Positions 33,935 to 47,074 of a DNA stretch of 64,000 nt are shown piece after piece. This stretch comes from Cherax quadricarinatus (Eukaryota; Arthropoda; Malacostraca; Decapoda; Parastacidae), in NCBI RefSeq assembly GCF_038502225.1, contig NW_027196920.1, forward strand, positions 1 to 64,000, given 5' to 3'. A program made the position numbers and the translations under genes. Position 1 is the stretch's first letter; every line of letters starts with the position of its first letter. Below the pieces are notes generated by a model. That model was not told where the DNA came from and made no database searches. It saw only the letters and a program-made list of their open reading frames with translations.

Positions 33935-34330
33935 ACAGACTCGTAGTTTCAGTGGATGAGCGTTCAACTCAGCCGAGAAAGATCCGGGTTCAGTTGCCAG
34001 GTGAGACATGGCAAGACATATGGGGAAGAATCTTTACACCTGCTGCACCTATTTACCTAGCAGTAACTAGAAGTTAGTAGTGTGTTGTGGGTGGCAGCGT
34101 AGGGAATACAACATCAAGGAACCCAACGAAAACTATCTAAATTGCTCTGCTTTCTTGAAGTAGCCTGGTTTGTAAACCCACCAGGGTTAAGAATACGAGA
34201 AAGCTGTCGTAGTCTTCAAGAAAACTAAACGAAGACAACAATCAGGAGACATGGATAAAGGAGTATGCAACATATTATCATCATTGTTATTATGTATCCC
34301 CGCGGGGAGACATTAAAGTTACCTGAACTT
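33935..34330 (+). mobile_element. tRNA-derived SINE, diverged
   Basis: TTTCAGTGGATGAGCG (A-box region) and GATCCGGGTTCAGTTGCC (B-box region) are followed by the body CACCTGCTGCACCTATTTACC, TAGCAGTAACTAG and GGTGGCAGCG (given in parts). This parallels the 11562-11903 SINE body (CACCTAGCAACAAGTAGGTACC, in part). A TTATCATCATTGTTATTATG tail lies at about 34276. Confidence 0.55.
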
Positions 34331-35895
<1,565 letters not shown>

Positions 35896-35969
35896 AAGCT
35901 GAGTTGTAGTGCATTCCCAGGTCCCTCACCTCACATGATAAACATTATAAAGACACGTGTACGTAAAGC

Positions 35970-36310
35970 TGGGTGGGTCTTCCCAGGGTGGGACCTACCA
36001 GGGTGGGTCCTAACAAGATGGGTGCTCCTAGGGTGGGTACTTCTAGGGTGGGTGCTCCAAGGGTGGGTGCTCCAAGGGTAAGTGCTCCCAGGGTGGGTCC
36101 ACACAGGATGAGACCTCCCAGGGAGGGACCTCGCAAGGTGGGATCTCCAAGAGGGGGGTCCTCCCAGGGTGGGACCTCCCAGAGTGGGACCTCCAAGAGG
36201 GGGTCCTCGCAGGGTGGGACCTCCCAGAGTGGGACCTCCAAGAGAAGGTCCTCCCAGGGTGGGACCTCCCATAGTGGGACCTCCCAGGGTGGAACCTCCC
36301 AAGGGGGTGG
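35970..36310. repeat. 15-bp G/C-rich minisatellite
   Basis: Unit approximates CCTCCCAGGGTGGGA with variants TGCTCCAAGGGTGGG and CCTCCAAGAGGGGGT. Unit length is divisible by three, so both strands read open as Gly/Pro-rich repeats (such as GGPTL or RVGPP). These are not supported as proteins: there is no flanking gene structure. Confidence 0.9.
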
Positions 36311-36429
36311 TCACTGTTATTGCTGATCAATGGACCACTGATTCATTACACATTACCATGGCACTTGTGTCGGTATCCACATTCTCGTGAAAAGTTATAC
36401 TATCAAGGAGCAATGAGAGAAGTGTAAAA

Positions 36430-36600
36430 ACGTGAGCCTTAGCAATAAATAGATGTATTTCGGTGGCTGGGCGATTCGAAGAAGGTATTCCCCATATTCC
36501 ATAACTCAGTCTCCTGTGCCTCAATACACACGACTGTAATTGTGCAGAGTGCGGTTAAATATTAACGATCAAGATTTGATGGGAATCAGAAGAGGCATTC
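36430..36600 (-). repeat. Dispersed GCACTCTGCACTATT repeat, inverted copy
   Basis: TTCGGTGGCTGGGCGATTC, TATTCCCCATATTCCATAACTC and GTGCAGAGTGCGG are the reverse complement, with changes, of 35610-35760. The two copies face each other across the (GA)n and the 15-bp minisatellite. Confidence 0.55.
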
Positions 36601-37240
36601 ACAAGTCTTCATAAGGAAGCTAATATCAAAATTTCTTCAGCCCAAATATAATTCAAACCTTTCAAAGAGATCACAAAGATCAATATCCTAAGTAAATAAG
36701 GTTTGTTAAAGTTCAGTGTCCATAACATGCAAATGTTTAACAATGGTCTTGAGGGCACAATAAAAGAACATCAACTTGGATAATTAAGATAATTAAATAA
36801 AATCAAACAGAAGAGACATTCTACAATTATTTCATATAATCTATTTTAATTTATAAAACTGGCACAAGATAACTTACACAATCTAACAAGAGATTTTTTC
36901 CCCTCCAGGAAAATCCGTCAGCACTAAAAGTTTAAAGCTTTCCAGAAAAATCATTTTTCAGTTATTGCACACAAAATGTAAAAAAAAAAAATGTGCCTAC
37001 ACATCCTAAACCCATGAAAGGATCCGGCCATTTCATATGATGCGTCAGCCATTGAAGACTGATGCCGTTCACAATTGTTATATTTTAAAATATAATTGGA
37101 CTTACCTTTCCCATGCTTCGATCGAAGCAAGGGGAAGTTAAGTCCAGTTTCTTGGATCAGTATCAAGGCAAAATAAATGAACATCGCAAAATAATCCTAT
37201 ACCATTTCGAGATTTAAAATGGCAAGATTGGATCTGCATA
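36601..37240. other. Unassigned AT-rich sequence
   Basis: No gene or element boundary recognised. Short frames are not supported. Confidence 0.4.
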
Positions 37241-37335
37241 CTCCATTAAATATATCATTATTATTATTATTATTATTATTATATGAAAAAGAAGCGCTGA
37301 ACCTACAAGAGTCATACAGCGCATTAAATATACCA
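37241..37335 (+). mobile_element. GCGCTAAACC-type SINE fragment
   Basis: (ATT)n at 37255-37280 followed by GAAAAAGAAGCGCTGAACC, ACAAGAGTCATACAGCGC. It parallels the insertion at 41315-41478, which starts (TTA)n, AGGGGGAAGCGCTAAACCC, GGATTATACAGCGCC. Confidence 0.55.
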
Positions 37336-37872
37336 ACTTTCTTCCAAGGACACACGAATGTTGGAATTTTGAAACCGAACACAGGAGCCTGTCTCTCCAC
37401 CTACCACAAAAAAATCTGGGAATGGTTATGTAGCATTGTACAAAGGTCACCACACATACACGTACTCTCATGAATCTTGCTCAAGATACATTACAGAAGC
37501 GGTGAAATAAGGAATATTTCACCGCTGAATAAGGTGTTCTCAAGTAATAAACGAAAACTTCGACAAATCAAACGACAATATTGTTGAGAATGTTCCCAAA
37601 AATAGGAGTCTTCCCACAGCGGATTTATATTTTTCCCAGTTTACTTTTTTGATTTACATTCTATTTAAAATTCTCCACAATCCCGTAAGAAAAATATTTT
37701 ATTTTTAACTGTTTAAATAATCCAGTTTGATAAAACTGGCAAATTTGCACCCACACAGCCCAAAATTTATACAAAAAAATTCCTATTAAGACACATCAGC
37801 ATATATGAAGCATTCACTACTCATTACCTGGAAAACAATATGTTTAATACGTCTGGCAAATTGAAATATTAA
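37336..37872. other. Unassigned AT-rich sequence
   Basis: No coding, repeat or element signal identified. Confidence 0.4.
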
Positions 37873-37930
37873 AGCTAATTTAATTCTTGGCTTCATATCA
37901 AGAAATGTAAATAACCGAGGTCCTCAAGTT

Positions 37931-38018
<88 letters not shown>

Positions 38019-38021
<3 letters not shown>

Positions 38022-38410
38022 GTGCCGAAAAGGCAGAACTTGCGATCTTGGCTTAAATTGCAACGCTCATCTTGCCATATAGGACAAGTGAAAATTTGTG
38101 TATGCAATAATTTCGCCAAAATCATTCTGAACCTAACGAAAAAAAATATATTTCAATGTGTTTGTTTAGTATTAAATTATTGTAAACAAATCTAAAATAT
38201 ATATAGTTGGGTTAGGCTAAAATAAATTGTTCTTGTTATAATAAGGTTAGGAAAGTTTTCTAAGATTCTTTTGGTGCAAAATTAAAAATTTTTACATTAA
38301 CATTAATGGAGGAAAAAATATATCGTTAAACGTATAAGAGAAAATTTTATAAAGGACTTAATTTTAAATGAGTTCTTGCTAATTGACCAGTTTTACATAT
38401 TCGGAACGAC
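38019..38410. mobile_element. 392-bp TIR element (MITE-like) in (TA)n
   Basis: Ends are GTCGTGCCGAA and TTCGGAACGAC, inverted with one mismatch, and the flanks on both sides are (TA)n, compatible with TA-target insertion. The interior is AT-rich and non-coding (GGGTTAGGCTAAAATAAATTG, TAATAAGGTTAGGAAAG, in part). I recall this repeat from decapod genomes. Further copies are 53218-53567 (plus) and 54326-54571 (inverted, partial). Confidence 0.75.
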
Positions 38411-38519
<109 letters not shown>

Positions 38520-38774
38520 GGTAAGGCCTTATTTATATTATACTGAGTAGTTCTGGTCACCGTGTAACAGAATGGTCATAAATGCACTGGAAAATCTACG
38601 AAGGTAACAAAGTTGATCCAGAGCATCAGAAATCTTTCCTACAATAATAGACTGAGGGCACTGAATCTGCATTCTCTGGAAAGTCGTAGAATTAGGGAAG
38701 GGAGTAATATGATTGAGGTGTATAAATGTAAAACAGGAATAAATTAAGGGACTGTAAATAAGTAGTGTTTACTT

Positions 38775-39143
38775 TGCCCCAAAGTTCGTAGGTTCGAGTC
38801 TCTGGTCCGAGACAAATATATGTAAATATTTTACTTGTTCTGTTAAGTCTAAACGTTCTAATATTTTGCTTTGGTTGGTGCATGAGGAGGAGAGGAAAAG
38901 CTTATCACCTGCCTGGTGCTGGCTACTTAGGATTCATTGCCTAACTTGGCTGGGCACTAAAGTACTGTGCAGTCTGGTATGGTATGTATAGTATTGCGTA
39001 CTTCGTTGCAAACCCCGTAGGTTTGCAAAGAAGCAAAAAGGGGAAATTATTTACAAACATTATCTCTACTCCCACAGCAGGACTCGAACCTGCAAGCTCT
39101 GTATCAGAGTGCAAAGTATTTTACTACGAAATACTGTAAAGTG

Positions 39144-39147
<4 letters not shown>
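38775..39147. mobile_element. Pair of tRNA-like SINE heads, convergent
   Basis: GTAGGTTCGAGTCTCTGG at 38792 (plus) and, on the minus strand, TTGCAGGTTCGAGTCCTGC at about 39066-39084 are both good pol III B-boxes. Each is followed in its own orientation by non-tRNA sequence. A boxes are poor. They are probably two degenerate SINEs in opposite orientation rather than tRNA genes. Confidence 0.45.

Positions 39148-39220
<73 letters not shown>
39148..39220. repeat. (TA)n microsatellite at LINE-E copy 1 3' end
   Basis: 73 bp of TA immediately adjoining GGGAGGTACCACC, the 3' terminus of LINE-E copy 1. Confidence 0.95.
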
Positions 39221-39223
<3 letters not shown>

Positions 39224-39436
39224 AGGTACCACCTCTAGAACTGTTATAGGGCCCCTCATCCTCAGAGAAAAGAATAAACTTGCTTCAGGGAAAACTCAAG
39301 GTTCTCCCTGAAGCTGTTTGAGAATTTTCTCCTACCACCCCCTATATTTTATGTATATTTTATTTAAAGACAAAATACATTGACAAAACATTCACAAAAA
39401 TACGATAGAAAGTAAAACAACATAGGTGACTCAGAG

Positions 39437-41314
39437 CTACATCTCGAATACTTCGTCCAGCTCCCCGGCGGTGGGCCGCGTGCCCAGAATGCTGCAAGCA
39501 TTTCCTCTCTGGATTACAACACTGAGTCTCTGAAAGAGGAAGCTGGTCGCCCTGTGGTCCTTGGTTTTTATGATGAGCTTTTCACCCAGCTCTATTAGGA
39601 ACTTTAGAGCACACTTGCCCCATGCTCCAAGGGTCTCCGACCCTATTGGGATGAAGTTATAGCAAGGGGGAAGGTCTTCATATTTGCGGATCTTCTGGGT
39701 CTCCCTGTGGCTGGCAGCTCCACCCCCTTCCACTACGGAGTATGGCAAGTAGGTGTCTGCCAATGTGGCGGCACATGTGTAGTCCCAGGCAATCTGCTTT
39801 CCATCCTTCCAAGGTAGCATAGTGGCTCCATCAGGATGCTTTAGACTTCCGTCAGACCTCTGCACTTGGGGTTCCCGTTGAGCTGGGCAACGGGCTGTGA
39901 CGAGGCTTCTCTTTATGATGTCACTGACCTCCTCATGCCTGGCATACTTCCCTTCTGCTGTGTGACACACGAGACCATGCAGTCCGAATTGATCAGCTGT
40001 CGCCCTGCCGCAAATACACCTATGTTCGGTGAGGATGGGGGCGGCTAGGCGAAGAGCAACACCAATCTGAATGGCCTGTGGGTCTAGTCGAGTGCCCAAG
40101 GAGGAATTGGGAACAGCTAACAGGAAATCTCCAGAGTGTGGTGCCTTCACTGCCAGGAGACAAGCTTTGTCCTTTCCTGAGGCACTGGAGAGCATTGTGT
40201 TGGTGATTTTTTCCATGATCGGTTTGTCCCAGTGGGACTGCTTGTGTTCTTTGGGAGGAGCTGGTCTACTAGAGGAATCTGTAAGGGTGTCTCACCGAAT
40301 CGCTTCTTCAGTAAACCTGGGGTCTTGAGCTCCTACCACGTCTCTCAAGCGTTCGGGAACAATCTTCTTGACTAATGCACTGGAAGCCAAACACGAAGAC
40401 AGAAAAGCAGGTAAAGCAACATGCGTTGCTTTGCGCACCCCTATACCTCCCAGTCGCACTGGGAGGGTTGCCTGATCCCATTGCTGATCCTCTAGTGACA
40501 GGTTCAGTGCCTTCTTAAGGGTTGACCTCAGGTGTGCGTTATATTCGTCGAGTGTTGGGTTGTCAAAAGAGGGTGCACACCTCAGGAAGTGAGTCTTGAA
40601 ATAGTAAGGCACCTTGTGAGGAGATACAGAGCATCATGGGCATCAAGATTGCTTATTCTCTCCTCCATTCTCATCAAGTCATTCAATTTGTCCTTGAGGA
40701 CTGTGTCGATGGCCTGGTGACCCAGCGGTGCTCCCAGGAGGGTACTGTTGGACAGAGTGGTAGTACAGACTTCTGGGAGGATTCTTCGCACAGCATTGAT
40801 TATTTCCTGGTTCGCTGTGATGATTTCACACTTGGAGGGATTGAGGATGAGTCCCAAGTCTTCTCCCTGTGTTTTCACCAGTTGTAGGTCCCCTACCAGG
40901 GACTCTTCAGTACCTGCCAGAGTGCCATCATCCAGGTACCAGATGTTGAGCTCGCTGCGTAGGCTGGAAGTTAGTTCTCTTACTGCCAAGCAGAAGAGAA
41001 GCGGAGCTAGTGGGTCACCCTGCTGAACACCTTCTGATGATTGAATTTCATGTTCTCCAAACAAAAGAATTGAGGGTTTGCTGTAGCCAGCTGAGATGAA
41101 GGGAAAAAGACTGGGGAAGCGATCCCGAACAGCTGGCAAGACAGCATCTCTCTTTACCATATTAAAGGCATTTCTAAAATCAAGTTTGACTACAGCCTTG
41201 TCTTCTGGTAGGTCCCTGATGTAGGCCCTTGCCGCATGAGCTGCAGCTTCACTGCCTTGAGGGACCCCAAAGCCCAGTTGGTGTGGCTGGAGTAAACTGG
41301 CAGCTTCTAGGCGA
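39437..41314 (-). pseudogene. LINE-E ORF, RT catalytic core and C-terminal REL-like nuclease
   Basis: RT motifs: VVKLDFRNAFNMVKRD (motif A), SSEGVQQGDPLAPLLFCLAV (motif B) and NIWYLDDGTLAG (motif C, YLDD). Downstream is LPVRLGGIGVRK. The C-terminal part has CICGRATADQFGLHGLVC (a CxC...HxxxC cluster), then HPDGATMLPW...AWDYTC...ETQKIRKYEDL. The order zinc knuckle, PD, D, K..KY is that of restriction-like endonucleases in the R2/R4/CRE group. Lesions: a one-base frameshift near 40615 and an in-frame TGA at about 40290 where copy 2 has Trp. Expected function is target nicking and primed reverse transcription. Confidence 0.75.
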
Positions 41315-41478
41315 TTATTATTATTACAATCAAGGGGGAAGCGCTAAACCCGGAGGATTATACAGCGCCTGGGGGGGTATGTGGAAGGCATTCAGGCTTA
41401 ATTTGGGGAACTGGAGCACAGATCCAATTCCCTAAATCAAGAGCCCCTCACCAACATCAAGGAACCTTCCTTGAGGGG
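41315..41478 (+). mobile_element. 164-bp GCGCTAAACC SINE with exact 13-bp TSD
   Basis: AGCTTCTAGGCGA occurs at 41302-41314 and 41479-41491. The insert starts TTATTATTATTACAATCAAG (the A/T-rich tail, so the element is on the minus strand relative to its tail, or reads as given) and ends CCTTCCTTGAGGGG. Related pieces are at 37241, 31361 and 52500. It interrupts LINE-E RT, so it postdates that insertion. Confidence 0.8.
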
Positions 41479-41491
41479 AGCTTCTAGGCGA

Positions 41492-42603
41492 ATGTTTCTT
41501 ACTGCTGCTTTGGCCACGAGACGGCGAAGAGTGTTTCCAACCGCAATGGGTCTGATTCCCCCATCCTTCTTCTTCAACGCACACAGTGAGGCTCCGAAAA
41601 AGAAAGGTTTAACTTCTTCTGGGATTCGCCCAGCCAGGCAGTTGTTGACGAAAGTTGTTAACTCGGTGAGAAGTGATGCAGATGCACCGAGTACTAGATT
41701 TACCATCTCCTTGAGGTGCTGAGGTCGAATTCCAGTGTAACCTCCTGCAGATCCTGCAGGAAATGACACGATCGCCTTATAGACTTCCGATTCAGGCAAA
41801 ATTAATTGTTCAGTGATGGGGTCTTCCTCAGGGTTGTTGTTGATGGTTATGGTGTCCCTGGTTGGATGCTTGTCTCTTAGTGCTTGGGCTGTGGTCTCAT
41901 CTTTGGGGGCTACAGTGTCGTCACTTGTAATTATTCGGATTGCTCCCACTGTGTTAATTTCAATTTTTTTGCTAACCCTTTCCGCAAATTTTCTCGTTTT
42001 CAGTGGGGCTTTTCTTGGGTCTACCTTTGTGATTCCTGCGATGATGGGGCAGAGGGACACAATTATCCGTTCTTGGGTAGTTGCGCACTGCCTTGATAAC
42101 TGACGTGGTTAGCAGTTTGCCTCGTCTCTCAGGAACTGCAAGACAGACATTGCCGAATAGGAGCAGGTTGCGCCATGCTTGGATGGTGCCTCGGGCTTCT
42201 AAGTTGGTGGAACCTCCATTCACCTGCTTAAGAAGGTCTGTGAATTTCCCTGCTGCATATGGGCGAGCCGCTTTAGGGATGTGGGATAGGGTACTGTTAG
42301 CAGTGGATTTGAATGGCAACAGGTTATCGCAACTGAGGAGGTTGCCATTGGAATTGTCATCTGCCTGTGGAGGCTGTGGGCTGCTCTCTGCTGGGGGCAT
42401 ATGTGATCCCGCACACCCATTGTGTGCACGAATGCAACCATTCCTGTTGCGTGCTCGAAACTCTCCGCACACCTGACATGTGCCTCTTCTTTCATTGTTG
42501 GGTGCACTGTTTCCCTGGCTTTGTGGCTGGCTGGCTTCATCATCTGACATACCTCAAACTGTGTGGTAAGCCCAGGCTGAAGAGAAAATGGCGCATGGCA
42601 CAT
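41492..42603 (-). pseudogene. LINE-E ORF, N-terminal zinc motif and RT entry
   Basis: The start at 42550 (MSDDEASQPQ) is favoured because the Met precedes a Cys/His cluster of spacing C-x2-C-x10-C-x3-H-x2-C (CQVCGEF...CIRAHNGC). A frameshift near 42085 leads to the 41437-42060 frame with IRIITSDDTVAPKDE, AGSAGGYTGIRPQHLKEM (RT motif 0/1 region) and LCALKKKDGGIRPIAVGNTL. The SINE insertion interrupts it just before AHAARAYIRDLPEDK. The zinc cluster presumably binds nucleic acid. Confidence 0.7.
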
Positions 42604-42654
42604 ACCGCATATAGGTCATGGTGGTGGTAGGGGGAGGAGAGGGGTCTCCCCTCC

Positions 42655-42655
<1 letters not shown>

Positions 42656-42711
<56 letters not shown>
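42656..42711. repeat. (TA)n microsatellite between LINE-E copy 1 and LINE-D copy 2
   Basis: 56 bp of TA. Its left edge abuts the LINE-E 5' end, its right edge the LINE-D 3' tail (AATTATTTTTTTTATCACAC). Confidence 0.95.
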
Positions 42712-42714
<3 letters not shown>

Positions 42715-42715
<1 letters not shown>

Positions 42716-43769
42716 TTTTTTTTATCACACTGGCCTATTCCCACCAAGGCAGGGTGGCCCGAAAAAGAAAAACTTTCACCATCTTTCACTCCACCACTGT
42801 CTTGCCAGAAGCGTGCTTTACACTACAGTTTTTAAACTGCAACATTAACACCCCTCCTTCAGAGTGCAGGCACTGTACTTCCCATCTCCAGGACTCAAGT
42901 CCGGCCTGCCGGTTTCCCTGAATTCCTTCATAAATGTTACTTTGCTCACACTCCAACAGCACGTCAAGTATTAAAAACCATTTGTCTCCATTCACTCCTA
43001 TCAAACACGCTCACGCATGCCTGCTGGAAGTCCAAGCCCCTCGCACACAAAACCTCCTTTACCCTCTCCCTCCAAGTTTTCCTAGGCCGACCCCTACCCC
43101 GCCTTCCTTCCACTACAGACTGATACACTCTTGAAGTCATTCTGTTTCGCTCCATTCTCTCTACATGTCCGAACCACCTCAACAACCCTTCCTCAGCCCT
43201 CTGGACAACAGTTTTGGCAATCCCGCACCTCCTCCTAACTTCCAAACTACGAATTCTCTGCATTATATTCACGCCACACATTGCCCTCAGACATGACATC
43301 TCCACTGCCTCCAGCCTTCTCCTAGCTGCAACATTCATCACCCATGCTTCACAACCATATAAGAGCGTTGGTAAAACTATACTCTCATACATTCCCCTCT
43401 TTGCCTCCAAGGACAAAGTTCTTTGTCTCCACAGACTCCTAAGTGCACCGCCCACCCTTTTCCCCTCATCAATTCTATGATTCACCTCATCTTTCATAGA
43501 CCCATCCGCTGACACGTCCACTCCCAAATATCTGAATACATTCACCTCCTCCATACTCTTTCCCTCCAATCTGATATCCAATCTTTCATCACCTAATCTT
43601 TTTGTTATCCTCACAACCTTACTGTTTCCTGTATTCACTTTTAATTTTCTTCTTTTACATACCCTACCAAATTCATCCACCAACCTCTGCAACTTCGCTT
43701 CAGAATCTCCCAAGAGTACAGTGTCATCAGCAAAGAGCAACTGTGACAACTCGCACTTTATGTGTGATT

Positions 43770-43773
<4 letters not shown>
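42715..43773 (-). mobile_element. LINE-D copy 2, 5'-truncated, RT C-terminus
   Basis: An uninterrupted 261-residue frame (42964-43749) starts at the catalytic box SQLLFADDTVLLGDSEAKLQ and ends with GRRGRGRPRKTWRERVKEVL and a stop at 42964. The 5' truncation is at TGTGATTCTTA next to (TA)n. Nucleotide identity to LINE-D copy 1 is very high by eye, and this copy has no visible frameshift, so it is young. Confidence 0.85.

Positions 43774-43838
<65 letters not shown>
43774..43838. repeat. (TA)n microsatellite between LINE-D copy 2 and LINE-E copy 2
   Basis: 65 bp of TA adjoining the LINE-E copy 2 3' end (AAAAGGGAAGTACCACCTC). Confidence 0.95.
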
Positions 43839-43843
<5 letters not shown>

Positions 43844-45207
43844 GGAAGTACCACCTCTATAGCTGGAATGGGGACCCTCATCCTCAGAGAAGACAATAAA
43901 CGTACCTCAGAGAAAACTCAAGGTTCTCCCCGGAGCTGTTTGAATATTTTCTTCTCCTACCACCCCCTATATAAATGTTTTATTCTATGTGAACATTTAT
44001 TAATAAACAAAATACATTTACAGAAAAAAACATAAACATGAATACAATGGCACAATGTATCAAAGATGATGAATTTCCTCCAGCTCCTCCGAGGCTGGAC
44101 GTGAGCCAAGTATGCAGCAAGCATTTCCCCTCTGGATGGCGACGCTGAGGCGCTGGAACATGAAAGTGGCTGCCCTTGGGTCCCTGGTGGTGTCGATGAG
44201 TCTGGAACCCAATTCTTTAAGGAAACGTGTGGCATTTTTTCCCCATGATCCCAAGGTCTCTGATCCCACTGGGACAAATTGATACTGTTGTCTAATGTCC
44301 CTGTACTTGCTGATCTTGTACTCCTCCCTGTGGTCAGCAGCTCCTCCCTGTCGCCCCACACTGTGATGGATATAGGTGTCAGCCAGTGTGGACACACAGG
44401 TATAGTCCCATGCTAAGAGCTTGCCATTTTTCCAAGGATAGATGGTGATCCCGTCGGGGCGGTTTGCTGGGTTGTGGGTATTGTTTGCTGCAAGTGATCG
44501 TGGCTCCCTCTCGGCAGGGCATCCAGCTGTAGCAAGGGTTCTCTTAATGATGTCGTTGACCTCATTGTGTCTTGCATGCCAGCCCTTGGTTTTGGAACAG
44601 TTAAGACCATGTAGACCGTATTGGTCCGCTTGCACTTCGCCGCAAATACACATATATTCTGTGTGAATTGGGGCAGCAAGGCGCAGAGCCACTGCAATAC
44701 GGAGGGTCTTAGGGTCGAGTCGCGTTCCCATTGCCGATATGGGAACTGTTTGGAGGAAGTCCCCGGAGTGAGGTGCACTCACAGCCTGGAGACGGGCAAT
44801 CTCCCTATCTGATGTTGCAGCCCTGAGCATGTTGGCAAGCACCTTTTCAGCAATTGGGCTATCCCAGCTTGACTGTGAGCCAGTGCTGCACTAGGGTTTG
44901 GTGCTGGAGCAGCAAGAGTCTCCCATTCGGTGATGGCACTGACATAGCTAGGGTCTTCTATTCCTGCTGAGTCACTGAGGGTGTCAGGAAGAATTTGTCT
45001 TATCAACTCGTTTGATGCAATGGAAGAGGATAGGAAAGCTGGTAGAGCAATCTGGGAGGATCTGCGTACTCCTAGCCCTCCAAGCCTGACCGGAAGTGAG
45101 GCTTGCAACCACTGTCCATCGTCAAGGGAAAGATTCAATACACTCTCTAGCATGGCCTTCAGGAGAGAGTCATATTCCTTGAGTTTTGGACTGCTGAAGG
45201 CTGGGGA
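43839..45207 (-). mobile_element. LINE-E copy 2, 5'-truncated, in (TA)n
   Basis: Same architecture as copy 1 but a clearly different subfamily. The 44060-44842 frame has MCICGEVQADQYGLHGLNC, RPDGITIYPW, LLAWDYTCVSTLAD and EEYKISKYRDI. The 44779-45153 frame has ASLPVRLGGLGVRRSSQIAL, joined by a frameshift near 44880. The 5' truncation at about 45207 abuts (TA)n/(TTTA)n; the 3' end at 43839 abuts (TA)n. The REL-type PD...D...K residues are retained. Confidence 0.8.
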
Positions 45208-45274
45208 GCATATATTTATATATATATATATTTATATATATTTATATATATATATATTTATATATATATATATT

Positions 45275-45311
<37 letters not shown>

Positions 45312-45315
45312 ATGT
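45208..45315. repeat. (TA)n with TTTATA interruptions
   Basis: About 108 bp of TA with regularly spaced TTTATATA variants, next to the 5' junction of LINE-E copy 2. Confidence 0.95.
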
Positions 45316-45554
45316 ACACACACACACACGTGCATAGATATCGTCAGCATCATCAACGCAAGCTAGTCTGTATCAAAACATACATATGCACACGTATATG
45401 TATGAAAATGCTGTCATATGCATACATATAGAAGCACACGCATACGTATTTTTATATTTAGCAGCATACTTACGGCCATCCTGCACGATCCCTTATGTGT
45501 GCATCAGAGGAAGAATATCCCATTAATATACAACCTCTGATGGCTTTCGAGAGT

Positions 45555-46945
45555 TTTCTACCCTTGTAGCCCGTCCCTGGACCAGGCTTAGTTGGTGCTT
45601 GCCTGGTCAACCAGGCAGTTGCTGCTGGCGGCCTGCTGGTCCACAGATCCATCACCAGCCTGGTTCATCCTGCATTTTGCAGAGGAAATTGTATAGTTTC
45701 CTTGTAAAGACTACAATTGTTCCAGCTTTGTTTCTATCTTCTGAAACGATGTTAAGAAGTCTGGGACCACGTATATTGGTATAATGTTCACTTATTGTGC
45801 CCATGGCGCCCTTGCTTTTCACTAATTTTATTCTTCACATTCTCCTATACCTAGTACCTCAGTGAGTTATGACTGTATGCAGATTTAGAACTAGGCCCTC
45901 AGTACTTTCCATGTATATAATATCATGTATCTCTCCTCTGATCTAGCAGGTACACATTTAGGACTTGCATATTTTTTTTTTTTTGATCCATAGAAACTTG
46001 TAATGATTTTTTAATGAGTTCTAGCTCTTACAATTCTCCTGCCCTTAAGAGACGTCAACACTGAACGGTACTCTGAGAGAGCACAAGTAATTTGAAGTAC
46101 TTCCACTGGAACTATTTCTTTCATTTTGAAAGTTCTCATTATCTACCCCATCACTTTCCAAGTCGTCGTGACACTTGCCTTTTCTTCGTTGAAAGGTCAA
46201 CTGACACTCTTGCACCCAGACCTTTCCTATATTCCTTTCGTTCTGTTTGGTACTCCTCTTGTGTTTAATATACAGTCTCTCTTTTGGGTTCTTCAGTCTT
46301 TTAATTTTTAAGGAGCTGAAAGTTGTGAGTCATGTTATTTCCCATTGCCTACCGAAAAACTTTGCTGATATCTTCCTGCAATTCCATGTCGTTGACGAAG
46401 GCGATTTCATGTTTATTTTGACATTATCCACAAATGATAATATGAACTGTCTATTATGATGCTGAGAAACAGTAAAGGCGCCAGGACCGTGCTTGGAGTA
46501 TTGAGCTATTTACTTTGCCAATGCTGAATTATGTTCTGGTTACTAACTCTCTTTGTGTTCTATCTGCCAAAAAAGTTGAATACTCATTTGCCTACTTTTC
46601 CATTTATATCTGTCGCCTCATTTTGCGTGAAGTCATTCCACGACCACATTTGTCAAAATGGGTTTGTGAAATCCCTTTACACATCTGCATTTTATTTTTC
46701 TTCCAACGCCTTCATAATTCTGTCATAGTGGTTTTGTAGCTAAGACAAGCATGATCTTCCCACTCTAAATCTATGGCTATGCCGTTCCATAAAATTTGTA
46801 ATTTGGTATTTCAAAACCCTTTTAAAGACTTATGATAGGTGATGTTTGGCCTGTATATTTATAGATAGCACTGCACTGCCTCCTTTATGCACTCTCATCT
46901 CAGGGCTTTCACTCACATCTAAGCTATTTTTCAAAACGACACAGT
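45555..46945 (-). mobile_element. LINE-A' copy 2, 3' portion
   Basis: Old minus-strand LINE: 3' end CCCTGGACCAGGCTTAGTTGG, CTGGTCAACCAGGCAGTTGC; family phrases GTTCTCATTATCTACCCC and CCATGTATATAATATCATG further up. Frames are destroyed. It is interrupted at about 46945 by LINE-C copy 1 and continues at 51227 (AATTCCATGAATCTGG matches LINE-A copy 1 near 3744). Confidence 0.7.
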
Positions 46946-47074
46946 GTTCGCATCGCTATTGGGCCGTGCGGACGTGCTGCGCAGTAGCTCCTGATTGAGT
47001 TGGCATTTGCGCAGTGTTGACGTGTACTTGGCTCTGTGAAGACCTGTTTGCGCGCTCTCTAGAATTGAAGCAAG

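Larger units (their letters stand above)
39221..42655 (-). mobile_element. LINE-E copy 1, REL-type non-LTR retrotransposon in (TA)n
   Basis: A minus-strand element about 3.4 kb long. (TA)n lies at both ends: 42656-42711 at the 5' side and 39148-39220 at the 3' side. It contains one long disrupted ORF, from a Cys/His-rich N-terminus through RT to a C-terminal nuclease. The 3'UTR (39221-39436) shares GGGAGGTACCACCTCTA, CCTCATCCTCAGAGA, CTCAAGGTTCTCCC and CCTACCACCCCCTATAT with LINE-E copy 2. A 164-bp SINE is inserted at 41315. Probably near full length. Confidence 0.8.

Noticed and set aside
35931..36330. Gly/Pro-rich repeat proteins on both strands
   Set aside because: The 15-bp minisatellite is open on both strands by chance; no supporting context.
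39060..39147. tRNA gene on the minus strand with a perfect B box
   Set aside because: No acceptor stem or anticodon arm can be drawn; more likely a SINE head.
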